Source: an uncultured Eubacteriales bacterium
GTDB taxonomy: Bacteria > Bacillota > Clostridia > Oscillospirales > Acutalibacteraceae
Length of the DNA stretch: 64,000 nucleotides
Direction: 5' to 3'
Assembly (NCBI GenBank): GCA_910577755.1
Contig: CAJTNL010000004.1
Location: 1-64,000, forward strand
The position numbers and the translations under genes are program-made. Of this stretch, positions 17,175 through 26,396 are shown piece after piece; position 1 is the stretch's first letter, and each line of letters opens with the position of its first letter. Below the pieces are notes generated by a model. That model had not been told where the DNA came from. It did not search any database and saw only the letters and a list, made by a program, of their open reading frames with translations.

Positions 17175-18863
17175 ATGCTGAGTAGCCAGGTTTTTGAAAG
17201 CGCACTATCTATTACGATGTTTGTGCTGAGAATCTTGGTACCTGTATTATCGACCGTGGTATTAACACGGTGTTTTATTTCACTAAAGCGTGGCAGACGA
17301 AAAGAAGAGCCTGTTGTGTTATTAGAGGATTTGGCAAGCGGATTTTCTATTCCCGTTTTGTACTGGGAAAACTCTATAGGGCGCAGTAAAAGCTGCGACA
17401 TCATTCTGCCGGACAACACAGCCAGCCGAGACCACGCTGTATTATACCGACGTTCCAGCGGTTGGCTAATTACCGACACAAACTCTAAAGCCGGTACTTA
17501 TATAAACGGTAAAAAAATCAAAACAGCTACACAAATTATTCCTGGCGATGTTTTGACCATCGGAGCCTCACAGCTAGCTTTACGCCGCGTCAGTGATCGA
17601 ACATTGTTTCATCACAAAAAAAAATCTGTAAAAGTTTCCAACAAACGCGCCCCCGCTCCTGCCGGCTTATTGGCATTAACGGGTATCATTCATCTGTTGC
17701 TAACCGTACAATGCTGCTTTGCAGGCAATACGTTTAGCCCGATGCCATTTATTCCGTTCGGTATTTTACTAATCATGTCGTGGGGCATGTACTTAATTTC
17801 GCACAAGCTGTTAGGCCGGGTCAGTTTTGAAGTAGAAACTTTTGGATTATTACTGAGCGGCATCGGCATTATGCTACTGTGTGCAGAAGACTTTTCGCTA
17901 ATTTATGTACAGATGGGCGGCATGCTATTAGGACTGTTGCTATTTGGCTTTTTAATCTGGTTTATGGGAAATGTAAATCGTGTCATGAAAGCTCGATTAT
18001 GGATTGCAATTGCAGCGATTCTGCTGTTTGCCTTAAACCTAATTATCGGTACCGAAGCAAACGGCTCTAAAAACTGGATTAACCTTGGCTTTATTAGCAT
18101 ACAGCCCTCCGAGTTTATTAAAATTGCCTTTATCTTTGTAGGTACCTCTACATTAGATAAGCTTCAGACAGCCAGAAATTTAGGTGGTTTTTTAGGATTT
18201 ACCGCTCTGTGTTTAGGTGCTCTGATGTTAATGAAAGACTTTGGTACGGCATGTATCTTTTTCGTTGCGTTTATCATCATTGCGTTTATGCGTTCGGGCA
18301 ATATTCGTACCATTTTATTAGTACTCTCCGGCTCTGCTCTGGGTGCGTTTCTTATTTTGCGATTTAAACCGTATATAGCTGAACGCTTTCGAGCATGGCG
18401 GCACGTCTGGGAATATGCTGACACCACCGGCTACCAGCAAACTAAAGTGCTGATGTATGCGGCCAGCGGCGGTTTATTCGGCGTAGGACTAGGTAATGGT
18501 TATCTTAAACATATATTCGCTGGTGACAGCGATCTGGTCTTTGGTATGATTTGCGAGGAAATGGGATTGATTATGGGGGTAATTGTTGTCACAGCCATTG
18601 CCATGCTCATTTTATTTGCCCGCAACGATGCCACCCGCAGCCGTTCAACCTTTTATTCCATTTCGGCATGTGCCGCTTCCGGTTTACTATTGTTTCAGAC
18701 CTGTTTAAATGTATTTGGCGCAACCGACGTACTCCCATTGACTGGCGTAACTTTACCATTTATCAGTCTTGGAGGTTCCAGCATTATGGCGGCATGGGGG
18801 TTGCTTGCCTTCATCAAAGCGTCTGACGAACGCACCTATGCGGCAAGGAGGAAGCGTAAATGA
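17175..18863 (+). CDS. FHA domain fused to FtsW/RodA-type peptidoglycan polymerase
   Basis: A 562-residue membrane protein. After one N-terminal membrane segment (residues 10-35), residues 60-125 form an FHA domain with the phosphothreonine-binding residues GRS (69-71), SRDH (84-87) and DTNSKAGTYING (101-112). From residue 145 there are about ten membrane helices of the SEDS family, ending in TGVTLPFISLGGSSIMAAWG, the signature of FtsW/RodA/SpoVE. SEDS proteins polymerise lipid II with a partner class B PBP, here the next gene, which overlaps by four bases (ATGA). The FHA domain implies docking to a Thr-phosphorylated partner, such as a PASTA kinase target, but no kinase is in this window. 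AAAGGAGG precedes the ATG. Confidence 0.92.
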   Translation: MLSSQVFESALSITMFVLRILVPVLSTVVLTRCFISLKRGRRKEEPVVLLEDLASGFSIPVLYWENSIGRSKSCDIILPDNTASRDHAVLYRRSSGWLITDTNSKAGTYINGKKIKTATQIIPGDVLTIGASQLALRRVSDRTLFHHKKKSVKVSNKRAPAPAGLLALTGIIHLLLTVQCCFAGNTFSPMPFIPFGILLIMSWGMYLISHKLLGRVSFEVETFGLLLSGIGIMLLCAEDFSLIYVQMGGMLLGLLLFGFLIWFMGNVNRVMKARLWIAIAAILLFALNLIIGTEANGSKNWINLGFISIQPSEFIKIAFIFVGTSTLDKLQTARNLGGFLGFTALCLGALMLMKDFGTACIFFVAFIIIAFMRSGNIRTILLVLSGSALGAFLILRFKPYIAERFRAWRHVWEYADTTGYQQTKVLMYAASGGLFGVGLGNGYLKHIFAGDSDLVFGMICEEMGLIMGVIVVTAIAMLILFARNDATRSRSTFYSISACAASGLLLFQTCLNVFGATDVLPLTGVTLPFISLGGSSIMAAWGLLAFIKASDERTYAARRKRK

Positions 18864-20242
18864 AAACAACCGGCTTACGCTCCTTGATTCTTTACATCAT
18901 TGGAATTGGCTTTCTGGCAGGCATTATATTTTTTATTTGCAGCTACTTTATACAAGGCGGCACATGGGCGATTCGCCCATCGAACGCACATATTACCAAT
19001 AACGGTCAATTGGCATACTCCGGTGAAATTACCGACCATGACGGCAATTTGCTTTCCTATAGTAAAGACGGCGTACAGCAATATCACGACAATGCGTTGA
19101 TTCGCCGCGCCACACTCCATGTAATAGGTGATCCAAACGGGTACATTTCCACCGGCGCCCAATACGCATTCCGTACGCAATTGTCTGGCTTTAACGCTCT
19201 AACCGGTGTGGTTTCTCCCTTTGGCAATGCCATTACCGGCAGCAACATTAAGCTGACTATTAGTTCCGAGGTCTCTGCTGCTGCACTACAGGCTCTAGGA
19301 GACAAGAAAGGCGCAGTTGCTGTTTATAATTACAAAACAGGTCAAGTACTTTGTCTGGTAAGCAGCCCAACATTTGATCCATTACAAATACCTTCAGATA
19401 TTGAAACTAACAGCAGCTATGAAGGTGTTTATTTAAATCATGCGTTATCCTCAGCCTATACACCCGGCTCTATTTTTAAAATTATTACGTCTGCCGCAGC
19501 AATTGAAAAAATACCAGATTTAGACACCCGTACCTTTCATTGCGCTGGTTCTACTGTAATAAACGGCGAAACCATCCATTGTGATTCCATTCATGGCGAT
19601 ATCAGTTTTGAAAATGGTCTGGCACAGTCCTGTAACGTTGTATTTGCACAATTATCTGTAGAATTAGGTAAAGACTCTATGACAACATATGCCGATCAAT
19701 TAGGCTGTAACACCAATTTTTATTTGGATGGTAATCCTAGTGCCATGAGCGTCTACAATGTAGATAGCGCTGACGATAATTCACTGGCATGGTCAGGTAT
19801 TGGTCAATATAGCAATACTGTTAATCCGTTTCACATGATGATTTTAACAGGCGCCATTGCAAACGGCGGCACACCTGTAGAACCATATATTATTCACAGC
19901 GTAACAAACAGTATTGGGCTGCAAACCAAAATCGGCAAAACTAAAACCGGTACGACTATGCTCAAACAATCTACCGCCCTAGAGCTGCAGCGTCTTATGC
20001 GCCGCACAGTAAGCAATTTCTACGGGGATTCTATGTTTCCCGGTTTACAGGCGGCAGCAAAAACAGGCACCGCCGAAATCGGTGAAAATAAAATTCCCAC
20101 AGGCTGGATCATCGGCTATTGTCAGAATGAAAATGTACCTCTTGCGTTTGCCGTAGTCGTCGAAGAAGGTAATTACGGCAGGTCATCAGCGGGTACTGTA
20201 GCAAATACAGTATTACAGAAAGCTGCGTCACTGTATACATAA
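18860..20242 (+). CDS. Penicillin-binding protein transpeptidase (PbpA-type, class B)
   Basis: A 460-residue cell-wall transpeptidase with one N-terminal membrane anchor (residues 8-30). The active-site motifs are visible: SIFK with the acylated serine S204 and K207, SCN at 257-259, and KTG at 401-403. The N-terminal region is short, lacking the large dimerisation domain of PBP2/PBP3, as in actinobacterial PbpA. It overlaps the FHA-FtsW gene by four bases, so the pair forms a coupled SEDS-PBP synthase unit. Whether it serves elongation, division or sporulation cannot be told from sequence. Confidence 0.93.
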   Translation: MKTTGLRSLILYIIGIGFLAGIIFFICSYFIQGGTWAIRPSNAHITNNGQLAYSGEITDHDGNLLSYSKDGVQQYHDNALIRRATLHVIGDPNGYISTGAQYAFRTQLSGFNALTGVVSPFGNAITGSNIKLTISSEVSAAALQALGDKKGAVAVYNYKTGQVLCLVSSPTFDPLQIPSDIETNSSYEGVYLNHALSSAYTPGSIFKIITSAAAIEKIPDLDTRTFHCAGSTVINGETIHCDSIHGDISFENGLAQSCNVVFAQLSVELGKDSMTTYADQLGCNTNFYLDGNPSAMSVYNVDSADDNSLAWSGIGQYSNTVNPFHMMILTGAIANGGTPVEPYIIHSVTNSIGLQTKIGKTKTGTTMLKQSTALELQRLMRRTVSNFYGDSMFPGLQAAAKTGTAEIGENKIPTGWIIGYCQNENVPLAFAVVVEEGNYGRSSAGTVANTVLQKAASLYT

Positions 20243-20297
20243 AAACAATCGTATTGTAAACACTAAAATAAAAATTTGAAATAAGGAGAAATTTTAA

Positions 20298-20615
20298 ATG
20301 GCAGTTATTACACTAACATCAGAAAACTTTAACAAAGAGGTACTACAATCAGACGTACCAGTATTGGTGGATTTTTGGGCTCCATGGTGCGGTCCATGCC
20401 GTATGGTGTCTCCAATTATTGATGAAATTGCAGGTGAGGTATCGGGTACTGCAAAGGTTGGTAAAATTAACGTTGATGAACAAAATGAATTGGCTTCTCA
20501 ATATGGCGTTATGAGTATTCCGACCGTCTGTGTATTCAAAAATGGTGAGGTTATCGTTTCCTCTGTCGGCGCAAAATCAAAAGAAGAATTTTTATCGATG
20601 CTCAATCAAGGTTAA
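20298..20615 (+). CDS. trxA: Thioredoxin
   Basis: A 105-residue standard thioredoxin. The redox motif is WCGPC in VDFWAPWCGPCRMVSP, with the conserved cis-proline segment YGVMSIPTVCVFKNG. It reduces protein disulfides in the cytoplasm with thioredoxin reductase, which is not in this window. The ribosome site is AAGGAG. A good terminator at 20630-20668 makes it a single gene. Confidence 0.97.
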   Translation: MAVITLTSENFNKEVLQSDVPVLVDFWAPWCGPCRMVSPIIDEIAGEVSGTAKVGKINVDEQNELASQYGVMSIPTVCVFKNGEVIVSSVGAKSKEEFLSMLNQG

Positions 20616-20629
20616 GTTTTATATTACTT

Positions 20630-20668
20630 ACAGGCTTACAGACGATAATTTCTGCAAGCCTGTTTTTG
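20630..20668 (+). terminator. Intrinsic terminator of trxA
   Basis: ACAGGCTTACA pairs with TGCAAGCCTGT (one mismatch), followed by TTTTGATTT. Confidence 0.8.
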
Positions 20669-20719
20669 ATTTATTTTAGATACCGTTTATAGTACCAATA
20701 TAAAAAAGAGGTTGAACAA

Positions 20720-21046
20720 ATGGCCACCACAACAGAATTTATTGAATATGTTTGTCAGCAAATTGAAAATACAGGGGATATTCGCTATAGAAAAATGTTT
20801 GGAGATTATATGGTTTATGTAAATGATAAACCCATTTTGTTGGTCTGTGACAATACCGTATACGTAAAAAAATTGGATTGCCTAAATGATTTTATGATAG
20901 ACGCCTCCACAAACATTCCTTATAAAGGAGCGAAAGAACATTATATTCTTGACATAGATAACCGTAATTTTTCTGAAAAAGTCATCAATATTTTAGAGCC
21001 TATTACACCGATTCCAAAATCTAAAAAGAAGAAACCTACAAAATAA
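20720..21046 (+). CDS. TfoX N-terminal domain protein
   Basis: A 108-residue protein matching the TfoX_N family: MFGDYMVYVNDKPILLVCDN and VYVKKLDCLNDFMIDA are the conserved core, with a Lys-rich tail (KSKKKKPTK). The domain was named from the competence regulator TfoX, but small stand-alone versions in Firmicutes have no known function. The usual RKMFG opening is present. It has its own ribosome site (AAGAGG) and is probably transcribed alone. Confidence 0.8.
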   Translation: MATTTEFIEYVCQQIENTGDIRYRKMFGDYMVYVNDKPILLVCDNTVYVKKLDCLNDFMIDASTNIPYKGAKEHYILDIDNRNFSEKVINILEPITPIPKSKKKKPTK

Positions 21047-21158
21047 AACCTTACTGCTAAAAGAGTCTGTCTTGCACAGCAGAATGTAAATTAGCAATTT
21101 AGTTTTTCATACAAGTACGTTAAAGCAAATATTTAATCAGATAAAACATTATGCATAG

Positions 21159-21203
21159 TTTTCCCTTTATATATTATGCTTATTATAATATATAAAGGGA
21201 AAA
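21159..21203. repeat. Perfect 19-bp inverted repeat
   Basis: TTTTCCCTTTATATATTAT (21159-21177) and its exact complement (21185-21203) enclose GCTTATT. It lies 22 bases before the start of the lipoprotein gene at 21225 and about 110 bases after the TfoX-like gene. It could act as a leader hairpin or an operator for the lipoprotein gene. A run of T after the stem is lacking, so it is a poor terminator. Confidence 0.7.
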
Positions 21204-21224
21204 TGCTTACAAGGAGTAATTTTT

Positions 21225-21869
21225 ATGAAATCAAAATTTATAGTATGTGTACTTTTCACTTTGGTTGCTGGCTCTACGTTTATAATAGGCTGCGATCATA
21301 ATACCTACAAAGATATATCCTCCAGCGATACCGTTGTTTCTTCCCAATCGGATACAATTCCTGATATTGTAAACAGTACACCGCCAAACAACAACACGGT
21401 ATCCTCCACCCCTGTTTTTAGCGAACACTTAGGTGAAATTACAGACGGTGTATTTACCTCTACCGATGGAATCTACCAAATAATTATACCACAAAATATA
21501 AATTTGATTACGGCTACCGATACTACTGCTGTATTTTCCTCAGATGACGAAAATACAAATATTACAATTTTATCTGAAACAAATAACGGACAGTATGAAG
21601 ATTTAAGTCAACAAACTCTTGAGGCAATTTACCAACAATTATATACAGAAATAACTGTAACCGATTTTTCAATAACAGCCGACAGCGACAAGCAAACCGA
21701 TTGCCGCCTATCTTTTACCGGTCTTCATAATGGAGCAACAACACAGGTATATGTATATAAAGCTATCACTGAAAAGCGGGTTATTACAATTCAGATATCT
21801 GCTTCTCCAGATAAAGAAAATACTGCTAATTTGCTAGATATTATGTCCCAATCTCTTATATTTAGTTAA
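21225..21869 (+). CDS. Putative lipoprotein, unknown function
   Basis: A 214-residue protein with a signal peptide and a lipobox-like end (TFIIGC), so it is probably a membrane-anchored lipoprotein. A Ser/Thr/Pro-rich linker (residues 30-75) leads to a compact alpha/beta domain of about 130 residues (GIYQIIIPQNINLITATDTT; ADSDKQTDCRLSFTGL). I do not recognise the family. It resembles small lipoproteins with a PsbP-like or DcrB-like fold, but that is only an impression. Strong ribosome site AAGGAG; terminator follows at once. Confidence 0.75.
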   Translation: MKSKFIVCVLFTLVAGSTFIIGCDHNTYKDISSSDTVVSSQSDTIPDIVNSTPPNNNTVSSTPVFSEHLGEITDGVFTSTDGIYQIIIPQNINLITATDTTAVFSSDDENTNITILSETNNGQYEDLSQQTLEAIYQQLYTEITVTDFSITADSDKQTDCRLSFTGLHNGATTQVYVYKAITEKRVITIQISASPDKENTANLLDIMSQSLIFS

Positions 21870-21882
21870 TTAAGCAATGAAA

Positions 21883-21919
21883 AAAGGAGTCTCTCAAACT
21901 AAGTTTGAGAGACTCCTTT
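21883..21919. terminator. Intrinsic terminator of the lipoprotein gene
   Basis: 18-bp perfect arms (AAAGGAGTCTCTCAAACT and complement) with an A tract before and T-rich end; works in either direction. Confidence 0.85.
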
Positions 21920-22166
21920 AAATTAAAGTAATATAAATATAGCATTTATAATGGAATTGTTTTAGCTGTAAAACTATAATAAAACAATTTTATATTTACG
22001 CTATCATACTGATAAAATATTTTACATAGGTTCAGCAAATACTCAAATTGCTTTACTAATTTTACAAAACTCCATATATAGGATGCAGGTAATAATAATT
22101 CAAACTATATATGCTGTTTGTTAGCTAACAAAACCTTTACAAAATAAAAATCCCTATATACTCTCT

Positions 22167-22700
22167 TTAAACCCCCAATGCCGGGAACAACAGGAATAAT
22201 GATACAATACCAATGGATATATTCAAAACGCCCGCTATTTTGGTCAGAATTCGATTACCTGTATACCAACCTGGAATCAGAGTAAGCAACAACAGGTCAA
22301 TCAACACAAAATCTACAGCTAAAGGCCAAATCAATCCTCTTTTAAATGACATATAGGTAAAGATAATTGTCAAAACCAAGCAACACGCAAAAAAGTGTGC
22401 TAACACTTTTTTATCTCCGCCTTTGAGAAAGAAAAATCCAACCATAACCCAGAAGAATCCAAAGAAACCGAACACAGTTCCTAGGAAGATACTATTGCTA
22501 CCGGCTACGGCAAACCAATACATCCAAAGAGAAGTAAACAGTTGAGTAACACCGCCAAAAATAATAGCAATGTAACCTAAGGAACGAGTCAGCTTGGTAA
22601 AGTCAGCGCCCTTAACGCCAATTCCAAGCTGCTCCAACCCAAAACACATAACAGCAACGAATAAGCCAAAAATACCAATCGCTTCAGGATTTACAGCCAT
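22167..22700 (-). CDS. Acetate uptake transporter family protein (GPR1/FUN34/YaaH, SatP-like)
   Basis: A 177-residue protein with six hydrophobic helices. It starts with NPEAIGIFGLFVAVMC, close to the NPAPLGL motif of the acetate/succinate channel family, and continues IAIIFGGVTQLFTSLWMYW, where the family has the GGxxQ segment. SatP proteins form hexameric channels for acetate and other small acids. The conserved motif and length support membership; the substrate is inferred. AAAGGGAG precedes the ATG. It lies downstream of the PI-PLC gene on the same strand, 95 bases apart, but with no obvious functional link. Confidence 0.75.
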   Translation of the reverse strand: MAVNPEAIGIFGLFVAVMCFGLEQLGIGVKGADFTKLTRSLGYIAIIFGGVTQLFTSLWMYWFAVAGSNSIFLGTVFGFFGFFWVMVGFFFLKGGDKKVLAHFFACCLVLTIIFTYMSFKRGLIWPLAVDFVLIDLLLLTLIPGWYTGNRILTKIAGVLNISIGIVSLFLLFPALGV

Positions 22701-22795
22701 AAAACAACTCCCTTTTTAATTAATTTTTTTATTATAAAAATTAACCATCTATGCTTAACTATATTTATGTACTACTTAAAATGTTTATGCTTTGT

Positions 22796-23827
22796 TTACC
22801 TAAGGTTACACTGAATAATATTATTAATTAAGCGTCTTCCCGGAAAATCTGCCATTACCATTCCACAATAGCGAATATTATTATTGACTAAATAATCTGA
22901 TGTAAGTGTATTGGTTCCCTGAAAATAAATAGTTGCAAAACAAAGAAACCAAGAGCCACGTGGAAAATCAGGATAATAGTGCGCAAATCCCGGATGAGTT
23001 AATCCAGTAGATAATTGAGGTGCATTAGTTTGAGGAGCCGTCTTTCCACTGGCAACAAAATATGGCATACTACCACCAGAGCCGCTTAAATAGTTCATGT
23101 AAATAGTAGAATCTGCTTTAGCATTAGAACGGTTAATTTGATTTTTTATTTTTTCCCACTTGGAATAAAGATCCCAATTGGTGCCTAAATGGTAACTGTC
23201 TTGTTTGTTGATATTGCGATAGTTAATACCATATTGATTTAGTGACCAAACATCAGAAAGTAACACTAATTTACCTCTAACCTCGCCCACAGTTGGATTT
23301 TGGCTATATCCTCTATAGAAAATCTGATAATAACGGTTATAATAATATTTAAAAGCCTGTTCCATTTTGCTATCGCTCACACTGGAATTCTCTTGTTTCA
23401 AGCGCATAAACACCGATTCTGTGGGATTTTCCTGCAAGAACTGTTTTACAGTGCTCAAAACGTCTTCAAAATTATACCCGAGATTAGCAGAGCCATGGTA
23501 ACAAGTTAAAGAATGATCATTATCATAATTTACACGAATATCAATCACTCGTATGCCGCTCATCAGCTGTTCTCGAAGACTGGCAGTTTGAGTACGTGTA
23601 ATATCTCGACCTGTTAAATTTTCTCCGAAAGCCATAGAATCATGAGTACCCGGAAGTGATAAATCACTCACCCGTCTGTTATTTGGCAGCCAATCCATCC
23701 AGCCAGACCTTGTTTGAGACCTGTTGCCTTCATTCCAATAATCTGTTCCATCATATGCATATACACTTCCTGCACTGATTGCTATTAGCAATACAACTGC
23801 CAATATGGCTAAAAAACTTTTTTTCAT
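22796..23827 (-). CDS. Secreted phosphatidylinositol-specific phospholipase C
   Basis: A 343-residue exported enzyme that cleaves phosphatidylinositol or GPI-type lipids. The signal peptide covers residues 1 to about 23 (SFLAILAVVLLIAISAG...VYA). The catalytic core of the bacterial PI-PLC X domain is seen in SDLSLPGTHDSMAFG (first catalytic His), GIRVIDIRVNYDNDHSLTCY, then YHG (second His). Size and motifs match Bacillus PlcA. The start is ATG 23827, with AAAGGG eight bases upstream. Since bacteria rarely hold PI, the substrate is probably host or environmental lipid. Confidence 0.88.
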   Translation of the reverse strand: MKKSFLAILAVVLLIAISAGSVYAYDGTDYWNEGNRSQTRSGWMDWLPNNRRVSDLSLPGTHDSMAFGENLTGRDITRTQTASLREQLMSGIRVIDIRVNYDNDHSLTCYHGSANLGYNFEDVLSTVKQFLQENPTESVFMRLKQENSSVSDSKMEQAFKYYYNRYYQIFYRGYSQNPTVGEVRGKLVLLSDVWSLNQYGINYRNINKQDSYHLGTNWDLYSKWEKIKNQINRSNAKADSTIYMNYLSGSGGSMPYFVASGKTAPQTNAPQLSTGLTHPGFAHYYPDFPRGSWFLCFATIYFQGTNTLTSDYLVNNNIRYCGMVMADFPGRRLINNIIQCNLR

Positions 23828-24055
23828 ACCTAAACCCTTTCTTTCCAACTATTGTACTATTTCGTATCTTCCGTTTTAAGTATAACACATATTGTTATGA
23901 AAATAAACAATTTTTTACACAATTATTAATTTTTTTAGAATTATGTATAATTATGTTCATCTAATATCTAAATGTTTGCGTATGTTTTGAATATTATTGT
24001 TGAATATGCCGGTTATTTTGCTGGCTCTAAAATCCTCAAACTAATACAATATTTA

Positions 24056-24322
24056 TTAATACATGCGCGCAATTTTTTTTAAACGCTCAATAATTGGAAT
24101 CTTCTGCGGGCAAATCTGCTCACATTTCCCGCATGCAACACAACGTTTTGCCATAACGCCGCTAATATTCCCTTGTATCTTTAAGCAATTTTTGACTGCA
24201 TCTATGTCCCCATCTGCCAGTATAAATTGATTATATGACTCCATCATTTGTGGAACAGCAATATCAACAGGACAAGTATCACATTTAATACAACCGATGC
24301 ACATAGAATTTATTTTACACAA
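24056..24322 (-). CDS. Orphan 2x[4Fe-4S] ferredoxin-like domain (C-terminal part of an aldo/keto-reductase type protein)
   Basis: An 88-residue protein with two cysteine clusters: CIGCIKCDTCPVDIAVP and CVACGKCEQICPQKIPI. The spacing and the phrase CPQxIPI match the C-terminal iron-sulfur domain that follows the aldo/keto reductase barrel in many clostridial proteins. Here the barrel is absent; only 24 bases separate it from the next gene upstream. It may be a truncated remnant or a small electron carrier. The start is uncertain: TTG at 24322 (with AGAAGGGA upstream) or ATG at 24304. Confidence 0.65.
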   Translation of the reverse strand: MCKINSMCIGCIKCDTCPVDIAVPQMMESYNQFILADGDIDAVKNCLKIQGNISGVMAKRCVACGKCEQICPQKIPIIERLKKIARMY

Positions 24323-24346
24323 TATTTATCGTCCCTTCTCCCTTAC

Positions 24347-25180
24347 CTAATCTCCATATTCCTTATAAAAATGATTAATTGCATAAGCAACACCATCCTC
24401 TGTGTTAGCCAGTGTAATAAAATCTGCCGCTCGCTTTACTTCCGGCACACCATTTTCCATTGCCACAGAAATACCTGCCTGTTCCAGCAGCTCAACGTCA
24501 TTTAAACTGTCGCCAATAGCCATAACCTGTTCCATGGAATAACCAAACTGCCCGCACAACCATTTAACAGCCTGCGCTTTACTTGTTTTCAAGGCGCTTA
24601 CCTCAATATTAGTTTGATAAGATGCAGTAAGCGCCACCGTTCCCAATTTGCTTAATTGTTGCCGAAGCTTCTCTAGTAAAGAGACGTCTGCCATTTTGAG
24701 GTTTATATTTTCAATTCCACCATCTTGCTGCGCTGTCAAAGCGTAAATATCGTCAACTGGCTCTCTGGTTTTCAAAACATAAGACATATATGCCGGAGTC
24801 GTTCCATAGCAGGAAAGATTGTGTAAAAAATGCGGTTCAGTATAAACCTTGCCCTGTATAATCACTTCTATCATCACATCATAACAAGCTGCCGCATCTA
24901 AAACACAAAGAGCAACATCCTTACTTAATACATGCTGATAAACCCTTCTCCCTGAGGGTAAATGATCTATTGCAGCGCCGTTTGAGGTTATTACATATGA
25001 TATACCTGAGATTGCTGTTATTTCAGCGGGCAAAGCACAAAGCGCTCTGCCTGTACATGGCACTACCGTTACCTGCTTTGTCAAAATATATTTTAAGGCT
25101 TTTTTTACTTTTATAGACAAGGTAGTATCTTTATGCAGTGTGGTACCATCCAAATCAATTGCTAATAATTTTATACTCAA
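24347..25180 (-). CDS. Cof-type HAD-IIB phosphatase
   Basis: A 277-residue sugar-phosphate phosphatase of the Cof family. HAD motif I is LLAIDLDGTTL (nucleophile and acid/base Asp), motif II VVPCTGR, motif III a Lys in LKTSKAQAVKWL, and motif IV GDSLNDVELLEQAGISVAM. A C2-type cap lies between motifs II and III. The frame starts at TTG 25180 with AAGGAGG upstream. Members hydrolyse a range of sugar phosphates or flavin/B6 phosphates; the substrate is not predictable. Confidence 0.93.
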   Translation of the reverse strand: MSIKLLAIDLDGTTLHKDTTLSIKVKKALKYILTKQVTVVPCTGRALCALPAEITAISGISYVITSNGAAIDHLPSGRRVYQHVLSKDVALCVLDAAACYDVMIEVIIQGKVYTEPHFLHNLSCYGTTPAYMSYVLKTREPVDDIYALTAQQDGGIENINLKMADVSLLEKLRQQLSKLGTVALTASYQTNIEVSALKTSKAQAVKWLCGQFGYSMEQVMAIGDSLNDVELLEQAGISVAMENGVPEVKRAADFITLANTEDGVAYAINHFYKEYGD

Positions 25181-25223
25181 GGCTTCCTCCTTATGCCAAT
25201 ATGATATGGTTTATTTTACGTAG

Positions 25224-26396
25224 TTAAGTACGGGCAACGCCTGTTTTTTTAGCCGCTTCTTTCACTGCGGCAGCCACAGCCCTTGCAACATCTTTATTAA
25301 ATGGATCTGGTATAATGTAGTCAATACGCAGCTGTTCTTCGTGAACCAAACCTGCAATGGCATAAGCTGCCGAAATTTTCATTTCATCGTTAATTTCTTT
25401 TGCCCGAACATCTAAAGCACCTCGGAAGATGCCGGGAAATGCCAATACGTTATTAATTTGATTGGGAAAGTCAGAACGACCTGTACCGACTACCTTGGCT
25501 CCGGCTGCAATGGCATCCTCCGGGAAAATTTCCGGCACGGGATTTGCCATAGCAAAAATAACAGGATTCTTTGCCATAGACTGCACCATTGCTTTTGTTA
25601 CACAGCCGGGTACAGACACGCCAATAAAGATGTCAGCGCCTTTCATTACTTCCTCAAGAGATCCTTTTTTACATTGACGGTTGGTCATCTGCGCCATTTC
25701 CTGCTTCACTTGATTCAAATCGTCACGTCCCCGATAAATTGCCCCTTGACGGTCGCATAAAATCACATCTTTAAGTCCCATAGCCATCAACAGCTTTGTA
25801 CAGGCAATTCCTGCCGCTCCGGCGCCGTTTACAACAACCGATACATCCTTTATATTTTTTTCTACAATTTTTAATGCGTTTATCATAGCGGCCGCCGTGA
25901 CCACCGCTGTGCCGTGCTGGTCGTCATGGAATACTGGAATATCCAGCTCCTGTTTTAAGCGCGTTTCAATTTCAAAGCAACGAGGCGCTGAAATATCCTC
26001 TAAATTGATTCCCCCAAAAGTAGGCGCAATCATTTTTACTGCCTGTACAATTTCGTCCGTATTTTGCGAAGCAAGACAGATTGGAAAGGCGTCCACACCA
26101 GCAAACACTTTAAACAATACGCTTTTCCCCTCCATAACCGGCATCCCTGCCTCAGGCCCTATATCTCCCAGCCCTAAAACTGCCGTACCATCTGTCACCA
26201 CTGCTACCAAATTCCATTTGCGGCAATACTCGTATACATCGCTTTCGTCCTGATTAATTTGCATACAAGGCGCAGCAACACCTGGGGTATACGCAATAGA
26301 CAAATCATCTTTTGTCTCTACAGGACACACAGGTACAATTTCAATCTTACCTTTCCATTCCAAATGCTTTTCTAAAGCAGCTTTTACGTAATCCAT
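25224..26396 (-). CDS. NAD(P)-dependent malic enzyme
   Basis: A 390-residue short-form malic enzyme that converts malate to pyruvate and CO2 with reduction of NAD(P). The N-terminal domain has IAYTPGVAAPC (catalytic Tyr36) and MEGKSVLFKVFAGVDAFPIC (catalytic Lys91). Metal-binding acids are in NLEDISAPRCFEIE and HDDQHGTAVV. The cofactor domain carries VVVNGAGAAGIACTKLL. The start at 26396 is preceded by AAAAGGAG; the longer in-frame start lacks a site. With citrate synthase elsewhere in the window it feeds pyruvate/C4 metabolism. Confidence 0.95.
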   Translation of the reverse strand: MDYVKAALEKHLEWKGKIEIVPVCPVETKDDLSIAYTPGVAAPCMQINQDESDVYEYCRKWNLVAVVTDGTAVLGLGDIGPEAGMPVMEGKSVLFKVFAGVDAFPICLASQNTDEIVQAVKMIAPTFGGINLEDISAPRCFEIETRLKQELDIPVFHDDQHGTAVVTAAAMINALKIVEKNIKDVSVVVNGAGAAGIACTKLLMAMGLKDVILCDRQGAIYRGRDDLNQVKQEMAQMTNRQCKKGSLEEVMKGADIFIGVSVPGCVTKAMVQSMAKNPVIFAMANPVPEIFPEDAIAAGAKVVGTGRSDFPNQINNVLAFPGIFRGALDVRAKEINDEMKISAAYAIAGLVHEEQLRIDYIIPDPFNKDVARAVAAAVKEAAKKTGVART

